The notes under the pieces are model-generated. The model did not search any database. It worked only from the letters and a program-made list of their open reading frames with translations, and was not told where the DNA came from. The translations under genes were made by a program, and so were the position numbers. From NCBI GenBank assembly GCA_030340625.1, contig JAOPHQ010001139.1, forward strand, positions 318,501 through 382,500: a stretch of 64,000 nt of DNA, given 5' to 3'. Positions 1 through 11,300 of the stretch are shown piece after piece. How positions within the stretch are numbered: position 1 is the first letter of the stretch; the number at the start of each line of letters is the position of its first letter. This DNA comes from Merluccius polli (Eukaryota; Chordata; Actinopteri; Gadiformes; Merlucciidae).

Positions 1-46
1 TTCAGTCAAGGCATATTTAATGGTGAGACCGCTGTTCACCACTTAC

Positions 47-164
47 TTCCAAAGTCTCTGACGGTGAAGTTCTTGTTCTTCAGGTCGTCTTTTGGGGATC
101 TGAAGGAGAACTGCTGGCCAGCATTTGGGAGGTCTTGGTCTTTTGCGCTGAACATTTGGATAAC
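47..164 (-). CDS. cdh7: cdh7 exon 10 (middle of EC5)
   Basis: 118 bp, the usual length of the matching type II cadherin exon. Acceptor CGCAG|GTT and donor A|GTAAGT fit consensus. It reads VIQMFSAKDQDL at its start and KNFTVRDFG at its end, with one base left over for the next codon. This is the middle of EC5, the membrane-proximal repeat. The second half of EC5 and the membrane span must lie below base 1. NFT is a possible N-glycosylation site. AKDQD takes the place of the AxDxD calcium-binding motif seen in most type II cadherins. TVRDF is a cadherin-7-like signature. The frame continues from exon 9, which ends on a complete codon (VGQ). The exon call is near certain and the paralogue likely. 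Confidence 0.93.
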
Positions 165-970
165 CTGCGAGGGATGGAAAAGCAACGCAAAAAGGATGTC
201 AACCGAGAAAAACATTATTAAAACCCATTAATACAACGGCCATTAATTTAACCCCTTTGTAAATTATGCTCTGTGTCTGAAGTATTTATCAATGTTTTTC
301 AGAAATGAGGTCGTACCATTAAATACGCGGGCACCTCAGTGCACACAGGCAGAGTACATTTTGTCCATGCTCTGTATTCCTGCCCCAAGGTTTCCTAGTT
401 AAAATTATAATACCCTTGTGTGTCCAACCACTTTAAAACAACCCTCAAAAGGCGAAAGATAACACAAAAAGGGTCTTTCTGCCGTTACCATAGGTTTTTA
501 ATGATGTGCTGTCTAGACACTCTATCTCAAGCCTATTAGGGTATCGGTGCTCAGGGTAAAAATGGGCACGTCAATGGGGTTGGTGGTTGGTTATAATGGG
601 GGATGATGGAGCGTAATTTGGACAAACCGAAATTCGATATGACTATGAAATCTTAAAAATTGATTCACAAACAAACAAACAGAAAAAACAAATTGATCAT
701 TATATGGAAAAGGAGAAAGTGGACAAATATTAAAGTAAATGACAGTGATCAAATAATACAATACACAGGCTATGCTCCAGAGGTAAACCTAATGAGTACA
801 ACCAACATGTTTAAGACATTTTTGGTGGAAACACAAAATAGTCGTCAAATAGGAAAAGTTGAAGCACTTTAAAGAAACCCAACACCGTATCTAACCTAAG
901 AAAATACAAAAAGATATTCAAAGCAATAGTAAAATAACTTTGAACACAGTGGAAATCTTCCTGACCTTTT

Positions 971-972
<2 letters not shown>

Positions 973-1040
<68 letters not shown>
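973..1040. repeat. (TA)19-(CA)15 microsatellite
   Basis: Uninterrupted TA 973-1010 followed directly by CA 1011-1040. Confidence 0.98.
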
Positions 1041-1041
<1 letters not shown>

Positions 1042-1586
1042 CTACCGTAGCAAATGTATAACAGGCTATTTCCATTCTAGGTTTAGCTCCTCAGTCACAG
1101 TATGCTACCCGGCGCGGCGCTGCGCTCCACTTCTGAAAGCTACTGAAGCTAACATGCTAAGGGTCAGGTCCCTGCGTTTAAATAATGAAATAAGAGAGAG
1201 AGGGAGCGCGCGAGAACACGCTGTGTCCATTCGGCACGCCAACACCGCCACTGTTTTATTGAAACCGCACAGTTTGAAGCCACCCACCCACACCTTTTCC
1301 TCCCCCCTGCTCCCCCCACTTCCCCACCTCACACCTAGTTCCTGAGCCGACTTCTTACACGGTAAAATGTCAGTTGGTGTTTCATATTCCTTGCGCTCGG
1401 CTATGTCTTGGTTATGGATTAGCCGCGTCTTGCGGGAGCGGAGGTAGCAGACACAGCTTGGGTGCGAGCTTCTGTTCAAATAATAAATGAGCGAGGGGCG
1501 ACCGAGTTTGGTTTTGAGTGGTGTGAGCGAGAGCAGGTGATCGCCGAGGGAGACACTCAGGATTAGCTATTACAAGGAGGTGGGGA

Positions 1587-1634
1587 GTGTGTGTGTGTGT
1601 GTGTGTGTGTATGTGGGTGTGTGTGTGTGTGTGT
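1587..1634. repeat. GT microsatellite
   Basis: GT units with an ATGTGGG interruption near 1611-1617. Confidence 0.95.
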
Positions 1635-2159
1635 GGGGGGGTGGGGGTAGTGTTTATCATCCGCCAGCTGTGCACAACACCTGGCGACGTCATGCTGTTT
1701 GAGGAACAATCTAGCAAGGGATGGGGGGGGGGAGGAGGGCGAGGGCGAGAGAGTAAGTAAAGCCGAAAGAAAGACGTGGAGGAGAGGAGAGAAAAATAAG
1801 TGGAGAGGAGATGGCAGTTAATTAGATACAAAAGGTGAGGGGAAAAGGGGAGGAGGGGAAGAGAGGGGGAGAGGAGAGGGCGGAGGATAGGATGGGGAAG
1901 GGGAGAAGAGGAAGTGGATAGGAGAGAAGAAAAGCCGAGCATAAAAGCACGACGGTGCCCACGGTAAACACTCACTTCTGATCCCAAATCCCGTGACTCC
2001 ATTACATAAATAACTCGTCTATCTACTTTCCATCGTCAGCGGCGCCCCTTTTTAAAAGATCCGCAAACAAACCCACTTTAATATGACAAGCGCATAATGG
2101 GACCCCGTCACAAAACAGACCAGGGGCCCTCAGCACCAGAGAAGCACCCTCAACATGAT

Positions 2160-2230
2160 GAGGAGCAGCAGCAGCAGCAGCAGGAGGAGGAGGAGGAGGA
2201 GGAGGAGGAGGAGGAGGAGGAGGAGGAGGG
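2160..2230. repeat. CAG/GAG triplet array
   Basis: Several CAG units followed by about 15 GAG units. Confidence 0.97.
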
Positions 2231-2353
2231 TGCTTGTGACTGTCTGATTGACTGCCAAGAGAGCTCTTGCCCTCCCCTCCACCATAACACTCACCGCATA
2301 TAGACATCAACTAATGCCCTAATTTACACATGCACAAGGAGGTCTCACACACC

Positions 2354-2354
<1 letters not shown>

Positions 2355-2419
<65 letters not shown>

Positions 2420-2505
2420 CAGTAAAAAATCCCCCCCCCCCCCCCCCAAGTGCTATGAGGCTCAAAGATTTATGGGGGACTTTTCCATCGAACCCCCCCC
2501 CCCCC
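2355..2505. repeat. CA array with two poly-C runs
   Basis: CA 2355-2418, 17 C at 2431-2447 and 13 C at 2493-2505. Confidence 0.97.
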
Positions 2506-3022
2506 TGCTGGGATGTTTCAGGAAGCAACAGGGCACCCCCGTGCGTCTACCCCCCTCCATCTTGGCTGTGATGCAACAGATGTGATCTGAACACGAAAAC
2601 AACGACATTCCTAAGTCACCCATGGAGGGGTGCTCATAGAAAGGGCCATGCATATGATTTGAGCCCGGGCTCTCTCCATGTGTCCGCCTCGGATCGAACC
2701 GGTGCACTGTGTACCCTGCTCGCTGTTTGTGTTGTAGCTTTTAAATATGATGATGACAATATGAGTAGACCTACAAAGTTAAAGAGTAAAATGAATAAAA
2801 AAGATATATACATAACAATAAAATGTGATCATTCAAAAACCTCAGTCTTTCCTCTTTACAGTTGGTTATACCGAAGACTTCAAAGCTGGTCGGTTGGTTC
2901 ACTCTTCACCGTCTCGTATGACATTAAAATAACACTGTAATCACTGGTGACTCGTACAATGATGATCATTTGAGTGCATGAAGCCGTGAACGTTGGATGG
3001 GAGGCATCGAGGCGCAGCGAGG

Positions 3023-3053
<31 letters not shown>

Positions 3054-3064
3054 TGTGTGTGCGC
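3023..3064. repeat. GC/GT alternating tract
   Basis: GC units pass into GT units. Alternating purine-pyrimidine DNA able to form Z-DNA, starting 17 bases past the exon 9 donor. Confidence 0.95.
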
Positions 3065-3080
3065 AGAGTACACGGCCTAC

Positions 3081-3202
3081 CTGTCCCACTTTGGCGTTTT
3101 CACACACAAACGTTTCGTACGGGACGGCCAGCTCGGGCGGGAACTCGTTGATGTCCAGCACGTGCACGGTGACGGCCACTCGACTGGTCAAAACCGGACT
3201 GT
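3081..3202 (-). CDS. cdh7: cdh7 exon 9 (end of EC4, EC4-EC5 linker)
   Basis: 122 bp, with acceptor CTCTCCAG|AC and donor CAG|GTAGGC. The first two bases complete a codon begun in exon 8. The product ends EC4 with SRVAVTVHVLDI, crosses the linker NEFPPELAVPYE and starts EC5 with TFVCENAKVGQ. Most cadherins have DxNDNxP at this linker. Here the sequence is DINEFPPE, lacking the second Asp-Asn pair, and the same change is a hallmark of cadherin-7. The exon is flanked by simple repeats: a CA/GC tract begins about 20 bases past the donor (3023-3064), and a GT run on the sense strand lies about 15 bases before the acceptor. Confidence 0.95.
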
Positions 3203-3592
3203 CTGGAGAGAGGAGAAGGAAACACACACACACACCTGTCAATTACAGCTCCGCCAGTGCGCTTGAATGATAAGCCCTCCTGGAGAGGATTCATTTGACG
3301 TCAAGCATCATCACTAATGCTCACAGCCAGACACCACTGCGTTAAATATGGACCGCTTCAAACACCTCTGCTCCGCACAGCACTGCCATCTGGTGGCCAC
3401 GTCGGGTATTGCTCAATCTAGGGGGACCGTGAAACATGACATGAGCACTTGTGGTGTTTGAGTCCCGGCCAAGAGGTTGTGATCTTGAGCACATCATGTC
3501 AGTAGTTTATCGATTGATATTTTAGGGATTTCATTTTTTGATATACAGCATCACGGTGTTTCTGGAATGTATGTCTTTTATGTCCGTTGATG

Positions 3593-3598
<6 letters not shown>

Positions 3599-3662
<64 letters not shown>

Positions 3663-3667
3663 GTATC

Positions 3668-3735
<68 letters not shown>

Positions 3736-3745
3736 GTATCTGAAT
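3599..3745. repeat. Duplicated TA array with ATGTATCTGAAT spacer
   Basis: About 31 TA units, then ATGTATCTGAAT (3661), then another 31 units, then ATGTATCTGAAT again (3734). The array plus spacer was duplicated as a 73-74 bp unit. Confidence 0.95.
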
Positions 3746-4990
3746 ACTTAGATAGGTTTCTCTGATTAAAAGCTCAGAAAGGTCAGTGGATAATTGTAAA
3801 GTTCTCCTCTTCCAGGGGAACTACTGTGGTGTCCTGTGGATGTGAATAACACCACATAACTCCTCCAGTGATAATGAGCCAATATAGGACTCATCGCTGT
3901 ACAAAAAGGCTTGTAAAGGTCATTGTTTTCTAATCATTTTGGTACAATGGGGGGAAAGTAGACTAACATTTCAAACTGCCACACATACGCCAACAGAGGT
4001 AATTTTAGCATGTGCCGTAGGTCAAGTGTGCACGTGAGTGTGCACACGCCCGTACTTACACCTCTACTTATGTCAGGTATTTTTTCCTGTTCTTTTTTGG
4101 GCAGTTTTGTGATATAGTTACTGTACGCTGAATACACAGTACTTTGACGTATGGGAGCTTCATTCAACTCTTCTGCGCTTTTAACTTGCCCTTTTTTAGT
4201 TGTCTTCAGGGATGTGCGCAGCAACGACTTGGCGACTAAGCGACGAGTCATTACTGCGCTTGGAAGTGGGCACCAGAAATAGTAGTCTATTTTTCTCTCT
4301 CTGAGAAAAGCTGTAAGGCCTGTAAACAGCGGAGGCACGCCATGCACTATTGATAGAAATATACATATAATAATAAGACCATTCCTGTTTAACCAACGTT
4401 AAACAAGGTGCAGTTTCCCAAAGCATCTAATCATTAATTTAATTATTATTATTATTATTTTTTTTAAATAATAATTTCATTTAATCTGATTCACAATTCT
4501 CAACAGCGCTCTTCACCCCAGTCCGTAACTGCGGTCATGTCAGGTGCGCTGCCGTTCGCGATCAGTTGGTCTTTTCATGACATTTAGGTGACCTGTTTGT
4601 TATTATTATATTTTCCATAACCGTTGTGTTATAATGACGCTATAGGTCCACAGTCATTTAATAGGCCTATTGCTGCAATTTTTCTGTGTACTTTCTGTCA
4701 CTGAGCCGTGTCTGTCACTCATCCTCTTAAAAGTGGAAGCTTGTGCGTAGTTTTGTTGCATTATATTGAAACTTTGTTGATGTTGTTATTGTCATGCGTA
4801 TTCTGGTTATTTGCGCATAATTAAACATGTGTCTTTATATGGCGATAAAACAAAGCTTTGTTGCGTTTTTTGTTGTTTTTTTTGAAGTGGGGATTGGGGG
4901 TGCGCCAACCCGGTTGGGATGTAGAAGGGGGTGCGCAGGAAAAAAAGTTTGGGAACCGCTGGCCTAACCTTATACTCCTCCCCCTTCCGC

Positions 4991-5497
4991 CATGCTGCAT
5001 CCTGGGCTTAGCGCTGCCCAAGACAATTGTGATTGGTTAAACAAACACAAACAAGACGGTGCATTTTTTCCCCCTATGCCAGAATGATAGTGAGTTCAGC
5101 CAGACTTTTCTCCAGCGCTGACACAGCGCTAAAACCAAGTGTTTATATTTCACAGTAAAGAAACCATGATCAGCCGGATTACATTTACAACTAATGTCTT
5201 AACTTTCCTAAGGCCTACTGAGCTTGAGCAAACGGCTGCTCACTCAGGAAGCGGATCGATAAAATGAATGAGAAGAGAAAAAAAGAACAGCGAACATCGT
5301 AATCAAGTCTCTTAACAGAAGAAGATTATTTTTCCGAAGCTAGACAACTCCTAACTGTTTTTCCCCCTACCTAGTCTCGCATGGCCAGCCCAATCTCCAC
5401 ACTTCTGGCTCTACTCACTATCATTCTGGCATAGAGGGAAAAACGCACCTTCTAGTTTCACAATCATCTTGAGCAGCGCTAAGCCCAGGATGCAGCA
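4991..5497. repeat. Inverted-repeat (foldback) element, 0.5 kb
   Basis: TGCTGCATCCTGGGCTTAGC at 4991 is matched by its complement ending at 5497. The pairing continues with a few mismatches and a small gap through CTATGCCAGAATGATAGTGAG (4991-5108 against 5397-5497). The roughly 290-base middle has no frame. Just outside, 5513-5527 and 5539-5553 form a perfect 15-bp stem (CCTCCCATTGGGCGA and complement). Confidence 0.8.
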
Positions 5498-6040
5498 ACG
5501 ATATAAGCCCACCCTCCCATTGGGCGACTATTTCTTTTTCGCCCAATGGGAGGCTCTGGGCGGGCTTAAACCAGCAACCTACATCCGGTAAGCCAGACTA
5601 CCGGCTACCTAACAGTTCAACTGGTAAGATGCAGAACACATTCGCTACATGAGAGCCGACTGCAATAATGCACAATGTCGCACAATGTCACACTTTTCAG
5701 CCTATTTTGTGACGTTGAATATTGTTTTTTAATATTTCAATAACTACTGTATTGGCTAACTTTTATTAAGTGAGTTGTTGATGTTTTGTCTGAAATAGTG
5801 GCAAACTTTTCAGCACGTTTATTTGTTTATTGAAAAACCTGCATTTCAAATGGCTGTTATAAAACACTGAATATTTTTTCAGACAATGTTAAGCCTTAGA
5901 TTAAAGTCTGCAAAATGCTGAGTGTTTTCTGAGTGTTTTCTTACTTTTAGACTTATCGACTAGTCGTTCTGTTTAAATGTCAGGGAAATTAGTCGCAACT
6001 ATTAGTCGCAAAAAAACAACAAAACCCCCCCCAAAAAACA

Positions 6041-6043
<3 letters not shown>

Positions 6044-6091
<48 letters not shown>
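6044..6091. repeat. TA/GA compound microsatellite
   Basis: TA 6044-6074, then GA 6075-6091. Confidence 0.95.
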
Positions 6092-6442
6092 CCTATATGT
6101 ATAGGCCTATATGCTTTTTGTTTACATGCATTTATTATTCATGCTTTTCCACAACTGTATTAGTATTGTAGCATTGCTGTAAATACCTGATAGCGCCCTG
6201 TGTGTATTGCTGCTCTACATTTGATATATCTACACTCTTTGGTTGCCATGACACATTGGGATCGTACCTTTTAAATGTGACCGCGTACATGGAGACCTAG
6301 CGGGGGGTCTCGTCGTGTCTTTACTTTTTAAAAAGGACCGTTCCATATTAATCACAAAGCGTTTCCCGGGGGTGGTGCTAGTAGGAGGAAGAGGCTGTTT
6401 TTGTATTCTCTGTGATTCTCTGAAGCACAACGGGGGAAATGC

Positions 6443-6665
6443 TGTGTGTGTGTGAGTGTGTGTGTGTGTGTGTGTGGAGGCTGAACTAAGGTAAACTTTA
6501 TGGATTTGAAGAGGGAATAGGATTTCCTCTGCAGTATGTGAGGGGCTTATAATGTGATTGTGCATGTGTGTGTGTGTCTGTGAACATGTCTGTATGTGTG
6601 GGCATGTCTGTGTGCAAGTGTGTGTCTGTGCATATTTGTGTCTGTTTGAATATGTGAACGTGTCT

Positions 6666-6736
<71 letters not shown>

Positions 6737-6884
6737 CGTGCATCCATGCTTGTGTGTTTGCCCATGTCCGTGTTTGAATGTATGTGTCTGTACGTGCCTA
6801 TGTGAAAGCAGAACATATGTGGTTGCACATGTGTGTGTCCGTGCATCCCTGTATGTGCGTATGCGTGTGTGTGAGAAAGCAGAA

Positions 6885-6971
<87 letters not shown>

Positions 6972-7041
6972 ATGTGTACGTGTGTGTGTATGTGCATTCG
7001 TAAATGTGTGTATGAGAAAGCAGAACGTGTATGTATGTGAA

Positions 7042-7073
<32 letters not shown>
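6443..7073. repeat. GT and GA microsatellite cluster
   Basis: GT 6443-6476, 6675-6728, 6885-6900 and 7046-7073, and GA 6901-6969, set in GTGTATGT-type DNA. AAAGCAGAA(C/T)GTGT recurs at about 6872 and 7017, so part of the cluster is itself duplicated. Confidence 0.95.
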
Positions 7074-7077
<4 letters not shown>

Positions 7078-7983
7078 CAGGGGGATCTACAGCAAGCTCC
7101 CTGCAGGATTGGAGGTGGGCCATGGATCAGTCACTAACCTGTCTCTGACCTTGGTGCAGAAAAGCAATCTTGGCACCAAGGTAAAATGACACTGGCTTTG
7201 GGATTTGCTGTTTTGAACTAAGTAAACCGTCAACTCTGAAGCTCATTTGGCAGGAAAAGAAAAAAATATATCATCTTTTATTTTTCCATAAAAGACGTCG
7301 GATTTAGGTTTTTCAAAGATGAAGAAATACAAAAATGCTCCCGAAATCTGAATAATGTTGTATATTCCAGCAATGCTTTTCTTCTTCTCAATGATATCTC
7401 ACAGCTGGTGGTACTGAACGGCAAAGGATGATTTATTATGTGTCATAACTTTGATAACTGGCGGCGGAAGGAAGAAGTCACCTTCCGGCCACTAGATGGC
7501 GCACCAGTCCAATGATTATGTTTGGTTTAAATCATACGCTGGCGTCAGCGTTTCAATACAATTCTCACGCTCTATTTGTTTCATTGAAACGTCATTGGGT
7601 ATTACTAAAGTATGCCTGAGAAGTCATCATTAAAATTGCCTGTCTTGAATAGCTTTTATACTAGATATCATTTGTTAATTAAACCCCATTTTTACTGGAA
7701 AACCGTTTTATGGGGGTAACCAATCAAGCAGAAATCTATCAACGCCTGGGAATTGGAGGAGGAAAGACTCCTTGGGATCTCATTATTGTGGCAAATTCAA
7801 ATGTAGAAAACAATAAAGTCCCTCAATAAGGCCCATAAACGCACACACACACAACTCTACAGACACACACATGCTCAAGTGATCCACCGCCTGCATAAAT
7901 ACTCTCCTTACTCCCTCTTAGATGTCCTGATACTATTCCCAACTCCACATTTTACCTGCAGATCTGAAGAGTAGCAAATCACA

Positions 7984-7987
<4 letters not shown>

Positions 7988-8020
<33 letters not shown>
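7988..8020. repeat. CT microsatellite
   Basis: Pure CT units. Confidence 0.97.
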
Positions 8021-8022
<2 letters not shown>

Positions 8023-8643
8023 CCGTGGTGCAGACAGCATTGTGATTTTGCTGCATGACTGCAGTGGCTGCCTTTGACCAGACCCATCGCCGATGGGGGG
8101 GGAGGCATCGTTAGGTGACTAAGGAAGGAACACATTCACCGAAAGGCTACCTCTCTTCCAGGTTCCTTCACTTCAGGGACAAAGCAACACCAAGAGGGGT
8201 TGTAAAACATAACAATAATTGGACAAAGGAGGGACCTGAGGGGTCGTGGGTGGGAGGGACGGACACACACACACACACGCACACACACACATGGGTGGGG
8301 CGGTTTGTCACGATTCCCCTCCGTGGGGCACACAGATGAGCAGAGGAGTACCTTAAAAAAATAATAAAACCATGGGTTTTATTCTCCTGTGTCTCCCGTC
8401 TCCTCTCTCTATTGATACGGCACGCCAGGTGCCGTTGTCCCCTCCTCGCTGTTCTTGGCGGCGGCGGGAAGCCCAACGTGGGAGCGGAGACAACAACAGG
8501 CAACTTCAGGCATGGATACACAACAATGCTTCAAACACGCATGATCCTGTCATCGGAAAATTAATGGAAAGACACGCAGAGACGCACACACACAAAGCTC
8601 GGACAAAAAATGACGACCCCCTCGGTCAGACATAAATCCAACG

Positions 8644-9893
8644 TTAAAGGGACTTTCCGCCGGTTTCCGATATTTTAATGGTCTCCAAGTTGCATAACAA
8701 AAGCCTCAAAAAATGAAAAAACTGCTGATAAAGGGACAAAATACGGCTGTTTTCATTCCCAGGGACTTAAAAAAATAATAATACAAGCGCTTTCTCAGCG
8801 CCCTGAGCTCTCCCCTCCTGGCAAAATCACCCTGACCAATCTGCTTTGAGTTTGGCTCTGTGAGATGTTGTTAGCTTGCAGACCTACACAAGATTTTGAC
8901 AATGGCTGCTAGCAATGAATACCAATCTACAGATCAAATGATGGCTATGTTGCACTTTCATTGTCTCATTCAATGCATAAAGTAGCAATGCTTGTATACA
9001 TGCAGCATGGAGGTTTGCAAATAGGTTTATGGTGATGTTTATTTATGCAGTATTGCCATTAATAAACTACAATTTTCAGAGTTTACTCATGTAGTTTTAG
9101 CATAACCGAACCACAGCAGGCTCATGGAGATTACGGTCTGACATTCATACCGTGAAGACGAGGATTACAATGTCTGCAACGATGATACAATACAAACCTA
9201 CCAGCTGATGTGGAAGTGGGACCTGGTACAATCTCCCTTATCAACTGTTACAGACCATGGATATGTGATAATAACACGGACTGGATTGAAGAAGTTACAG
9301 ACCATGGATTTGTTATAATAATGTGGTCAGGATTGAAGAAGTTACAGACCATGGATTTGTTATAATAATGTGGTCAGGGTTGAAGAAGGTCAGAAAAAGT
9401 GTTTTAAATTTCAACGCCATGTTGGACTTTCTTTATGATACGTGCGGTGATATGACAGGAAACTAACTATGGCAAATACAGTTGTGTATTGATACAAAGC
9501 TTGTCGTTTTTTATTCATTACTTTATTATTATTGAAATGCAAATGGCCATGCATATACTTTTATGTCATATGTTGAGCTCCATTACAGCCCATGTTTTAC
9601 AACGCTCAATATTTGGAAAATGTGATGGCTGATATAAAATTATATATAGCTTATATCTGCCTCTCTCACCCAGATGTAAACAGATGTAAACAAGTTCCCA
9701 TTGGCCGACTCAACTCACGCTTGCAGCGCAATGCACCATGGACGTTGTAGTCAATTGACATGAAACAACTGGCGTCTGCAGTTTATTCTGAGCGTTTTTG
9801 TTTGGTTTTTGGGTACATTTCGAGAGTTTGGGACACTATGATGACACTATGAGTTAATAAAAACGTGGCTGTGCCGGTGAAATGTCACTTTAA
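8644..9893. mobile_element. TTAA-flanked DNA transposon, 1.25 kb
   Basis: The left end TTAAAGGGACTTTCCGCCGG and the right end CCGGTGAAATGTCACTTTAA are imperfect inverted repeats of about 20 bp, both bounded by TTAA. TTAA target duplication is typical of piggyBac and Kolobok elements. I cannot choose between them. The interior has no transposase frame and includes a 47-bp tandem triplication. Confidence 0.6.
9247..9387. repeat. 47-bp tandem repeat, three copies
   Basis: GTTACAGACCATGGAT starts at 9247, 9294 and 9341, an exact period of 47. Copies two and three differ by about one base, and copy one by about ten. It lies inside the TTAA-flanked element and ends at TTGAAGAAG each time. Confidence 0.95.
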
Positions 9894-10457
9894 GGTGAAG
9901 CTTTGCTACCTTCATATAAACCCAGTTCATTTACTCTGGTTTACATTAATTTAGTTGTGTGTGTTCGAACCGATTCAATCCACCCAGTGTGTACTGTGTT
10001 TACCTCTGTAACGTTGTGTGTTTGTTTAGTATTCCTACTCCTAAGGCAGATACCAAGAAACCTCAATAAACATTGATCTCTTGGACTTAACAGGCAGGGA
10101 TATTGAATGGACGGGTGATGGAAGTAGATGGAGGTAGCGGTGGGGATGGGAGAGTGGGAGGGTGGAAGAGGTGGATGTAGCGATGGGTTGTGGAGGTTTG
10201 GATGGTGTGTGTGTGTGTGTGTGCGGGGGGGGGGGTTGGAGCATAGAGACGTAGACGGCACATTGACTGTTTCGGCCCATTGCTGCGATACGTCAACGTC
10301 GCCATATTGGAGAGGCCTAAGAATGGCCTGTAAACACATACACAAGTAAACGTGGGAACCTGCGTTTTTTTTTAAATAAAGAACACTGTGACCTTTGTAT
10401 TTCTCAACCGATTTCAATGAGGATAGAGGTAGTGGTGAGTAGTGGTGTGGATGGGCG

Positions 10458-10600
10458 GTGGAGGTTTGGATGGCGATTGGGTAGTGGAGGTTTGGATGGA
10501 GGTAGGAGGGTGGAGGTTTGGATGGCGTTAGGAGGGTGGAGGTTTGGGGGTTGGTGGTGGAGGTTTGGATGGGGGTAGGAGGGTGGAGGTTTGGATGGGT
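10458..10600. repeat. 26-bp G-rich minisatellite
   Basis: Six copies of GTGGAGGTTTGGATGG followed by a variable roughly ten-base tail. One copy is shortened. A lone related copy is near 10190. Confidence 0.85.
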
Positions 10601-10997
10601 GATGGGGGTGAATGGGACACGCCATGCAGCTGAGGCTGAGCCCATCAGGCGGTGTGGGAAGGTTGATCGGAGATGCCTTGACACCTGCTTGAGTGTGAGG
10701 TGGCTGACACAGCTCACCCTGAGACCGTGTTGACTTGCAGCCTGTCTCTCAGTCCTCCCACCATTACGCCTGTCCTCACTGCTCCCTATACCTAACACCA
10801 CACACACGCATGCACGTACACACACACAAAGTAAAAGTAAAGTAGAAGTTGCAAGCTAACTCTTGCACACTCTCGCGTGCTGCACACACATATGAGCAGG
10901 CTAAAGATCAAGCTAATACACTCACACACACAAGCAGGCCAAAAATCAGGCTGATATACACACACACACACACACACATACTAACACCCCCCCCCCA

Positions 10998-11300
10998 TCT
11001 CATTTGCATTTGGTGCAAATGAGAACCATCATTCCCATGTCACCATGGTGACCTTGGGGGGGGAATGACTAATACGGTTTTTCAAGGCAATAAAAGCTCA
11101 AGTTTTAGCCCAGCCGAGTCCTTAATGAATATACAGCGTGGGTAATTGTGATGGAGCACCATCCTGCCTCAGAGATAATGACTTTGATGGCTCTTAGCAG
11201 ATTTGATGACTTGATGACGACGGATTTTCTTATTTATCCGGAAATTTGCTCCGCTTCCTGCATAAAAAACATAATTAGCTTGACGGCGGCGTGTCTCACA
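10998..11300. promoter_or_regulatory. Candidate conserved non-coding element
   Basis: Begins with a perfect 11-bp stem and 5-base loop (TCTCATTTGCA, 10998-11008, and its complement 11014-11024) that contains ATTTGCAT, the octamer bound by POU factors. GTCACCATGGTGAC (11039-11052) is a perfect 14-bp palindrome. The rest is low in simple repeats and rich in TAAT/ATTA and TGATGAC words. Regulation is inferred from composition only. Confidence 0.3.

Larger units (their letters stand above)
165..3080 (-). other. Intron 9 of cdh7 (2.9 kb)
   Basis: Holds no coding sequence. It contains a TA/CA compound repeat (973-1040), GT tracts (1587-1634), a purine-rich belt (1690-1930), a CAG/GAG array (2160-2230), a CA array with two poly-C runs (2355-2505) and a GC/GT tract next to the exon 9 donor. 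Apparent open frames such as the one at 1412-2002 are translations of CT- and CA-rich DNA. Confidence 0.9.

Noticed and set aside
1412..2002. 196-residue open frame, minus strand
   Set aside because: Composed of Ser/Leu/Pro and His/Thr runs from CT- and CA-rich DNA, with no domain and no splice context.
4930..4955. Isolated AAAAAAGTTTGGGAACCGCTGG, a hAT MITE right end
   Set aside because: No left partner (CAGCGGTTCCCAAAC) within reach, so not listed as an element.
4205..6010. Possible hAT element from AGGGATGTGCGC to the AGTCGCAA words
   Set aside because: Subterminal GACTAGTCG-type words recall the 19639 element, but no matching inverted ends or 8-bp duplication were found.
6230..7123. 297-residue open frame, minus strand
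   Set aside because: It translates CA and CT microsatellites (THTHTH, SLSLSL). Not a protein gene.
9247..9387. Regular 47-bp units as a possible CRISPR array
   Set aside because: Units are contiguous with no variable spacers, and the genome is vertebrate.
9941..10825. 294-residue frame with repeated KPPPSYLHPNLH-type units
   Set aside because: The apparent protein repeat is the 26-bp minisatellite read in frame. No start context or homologue recognised.
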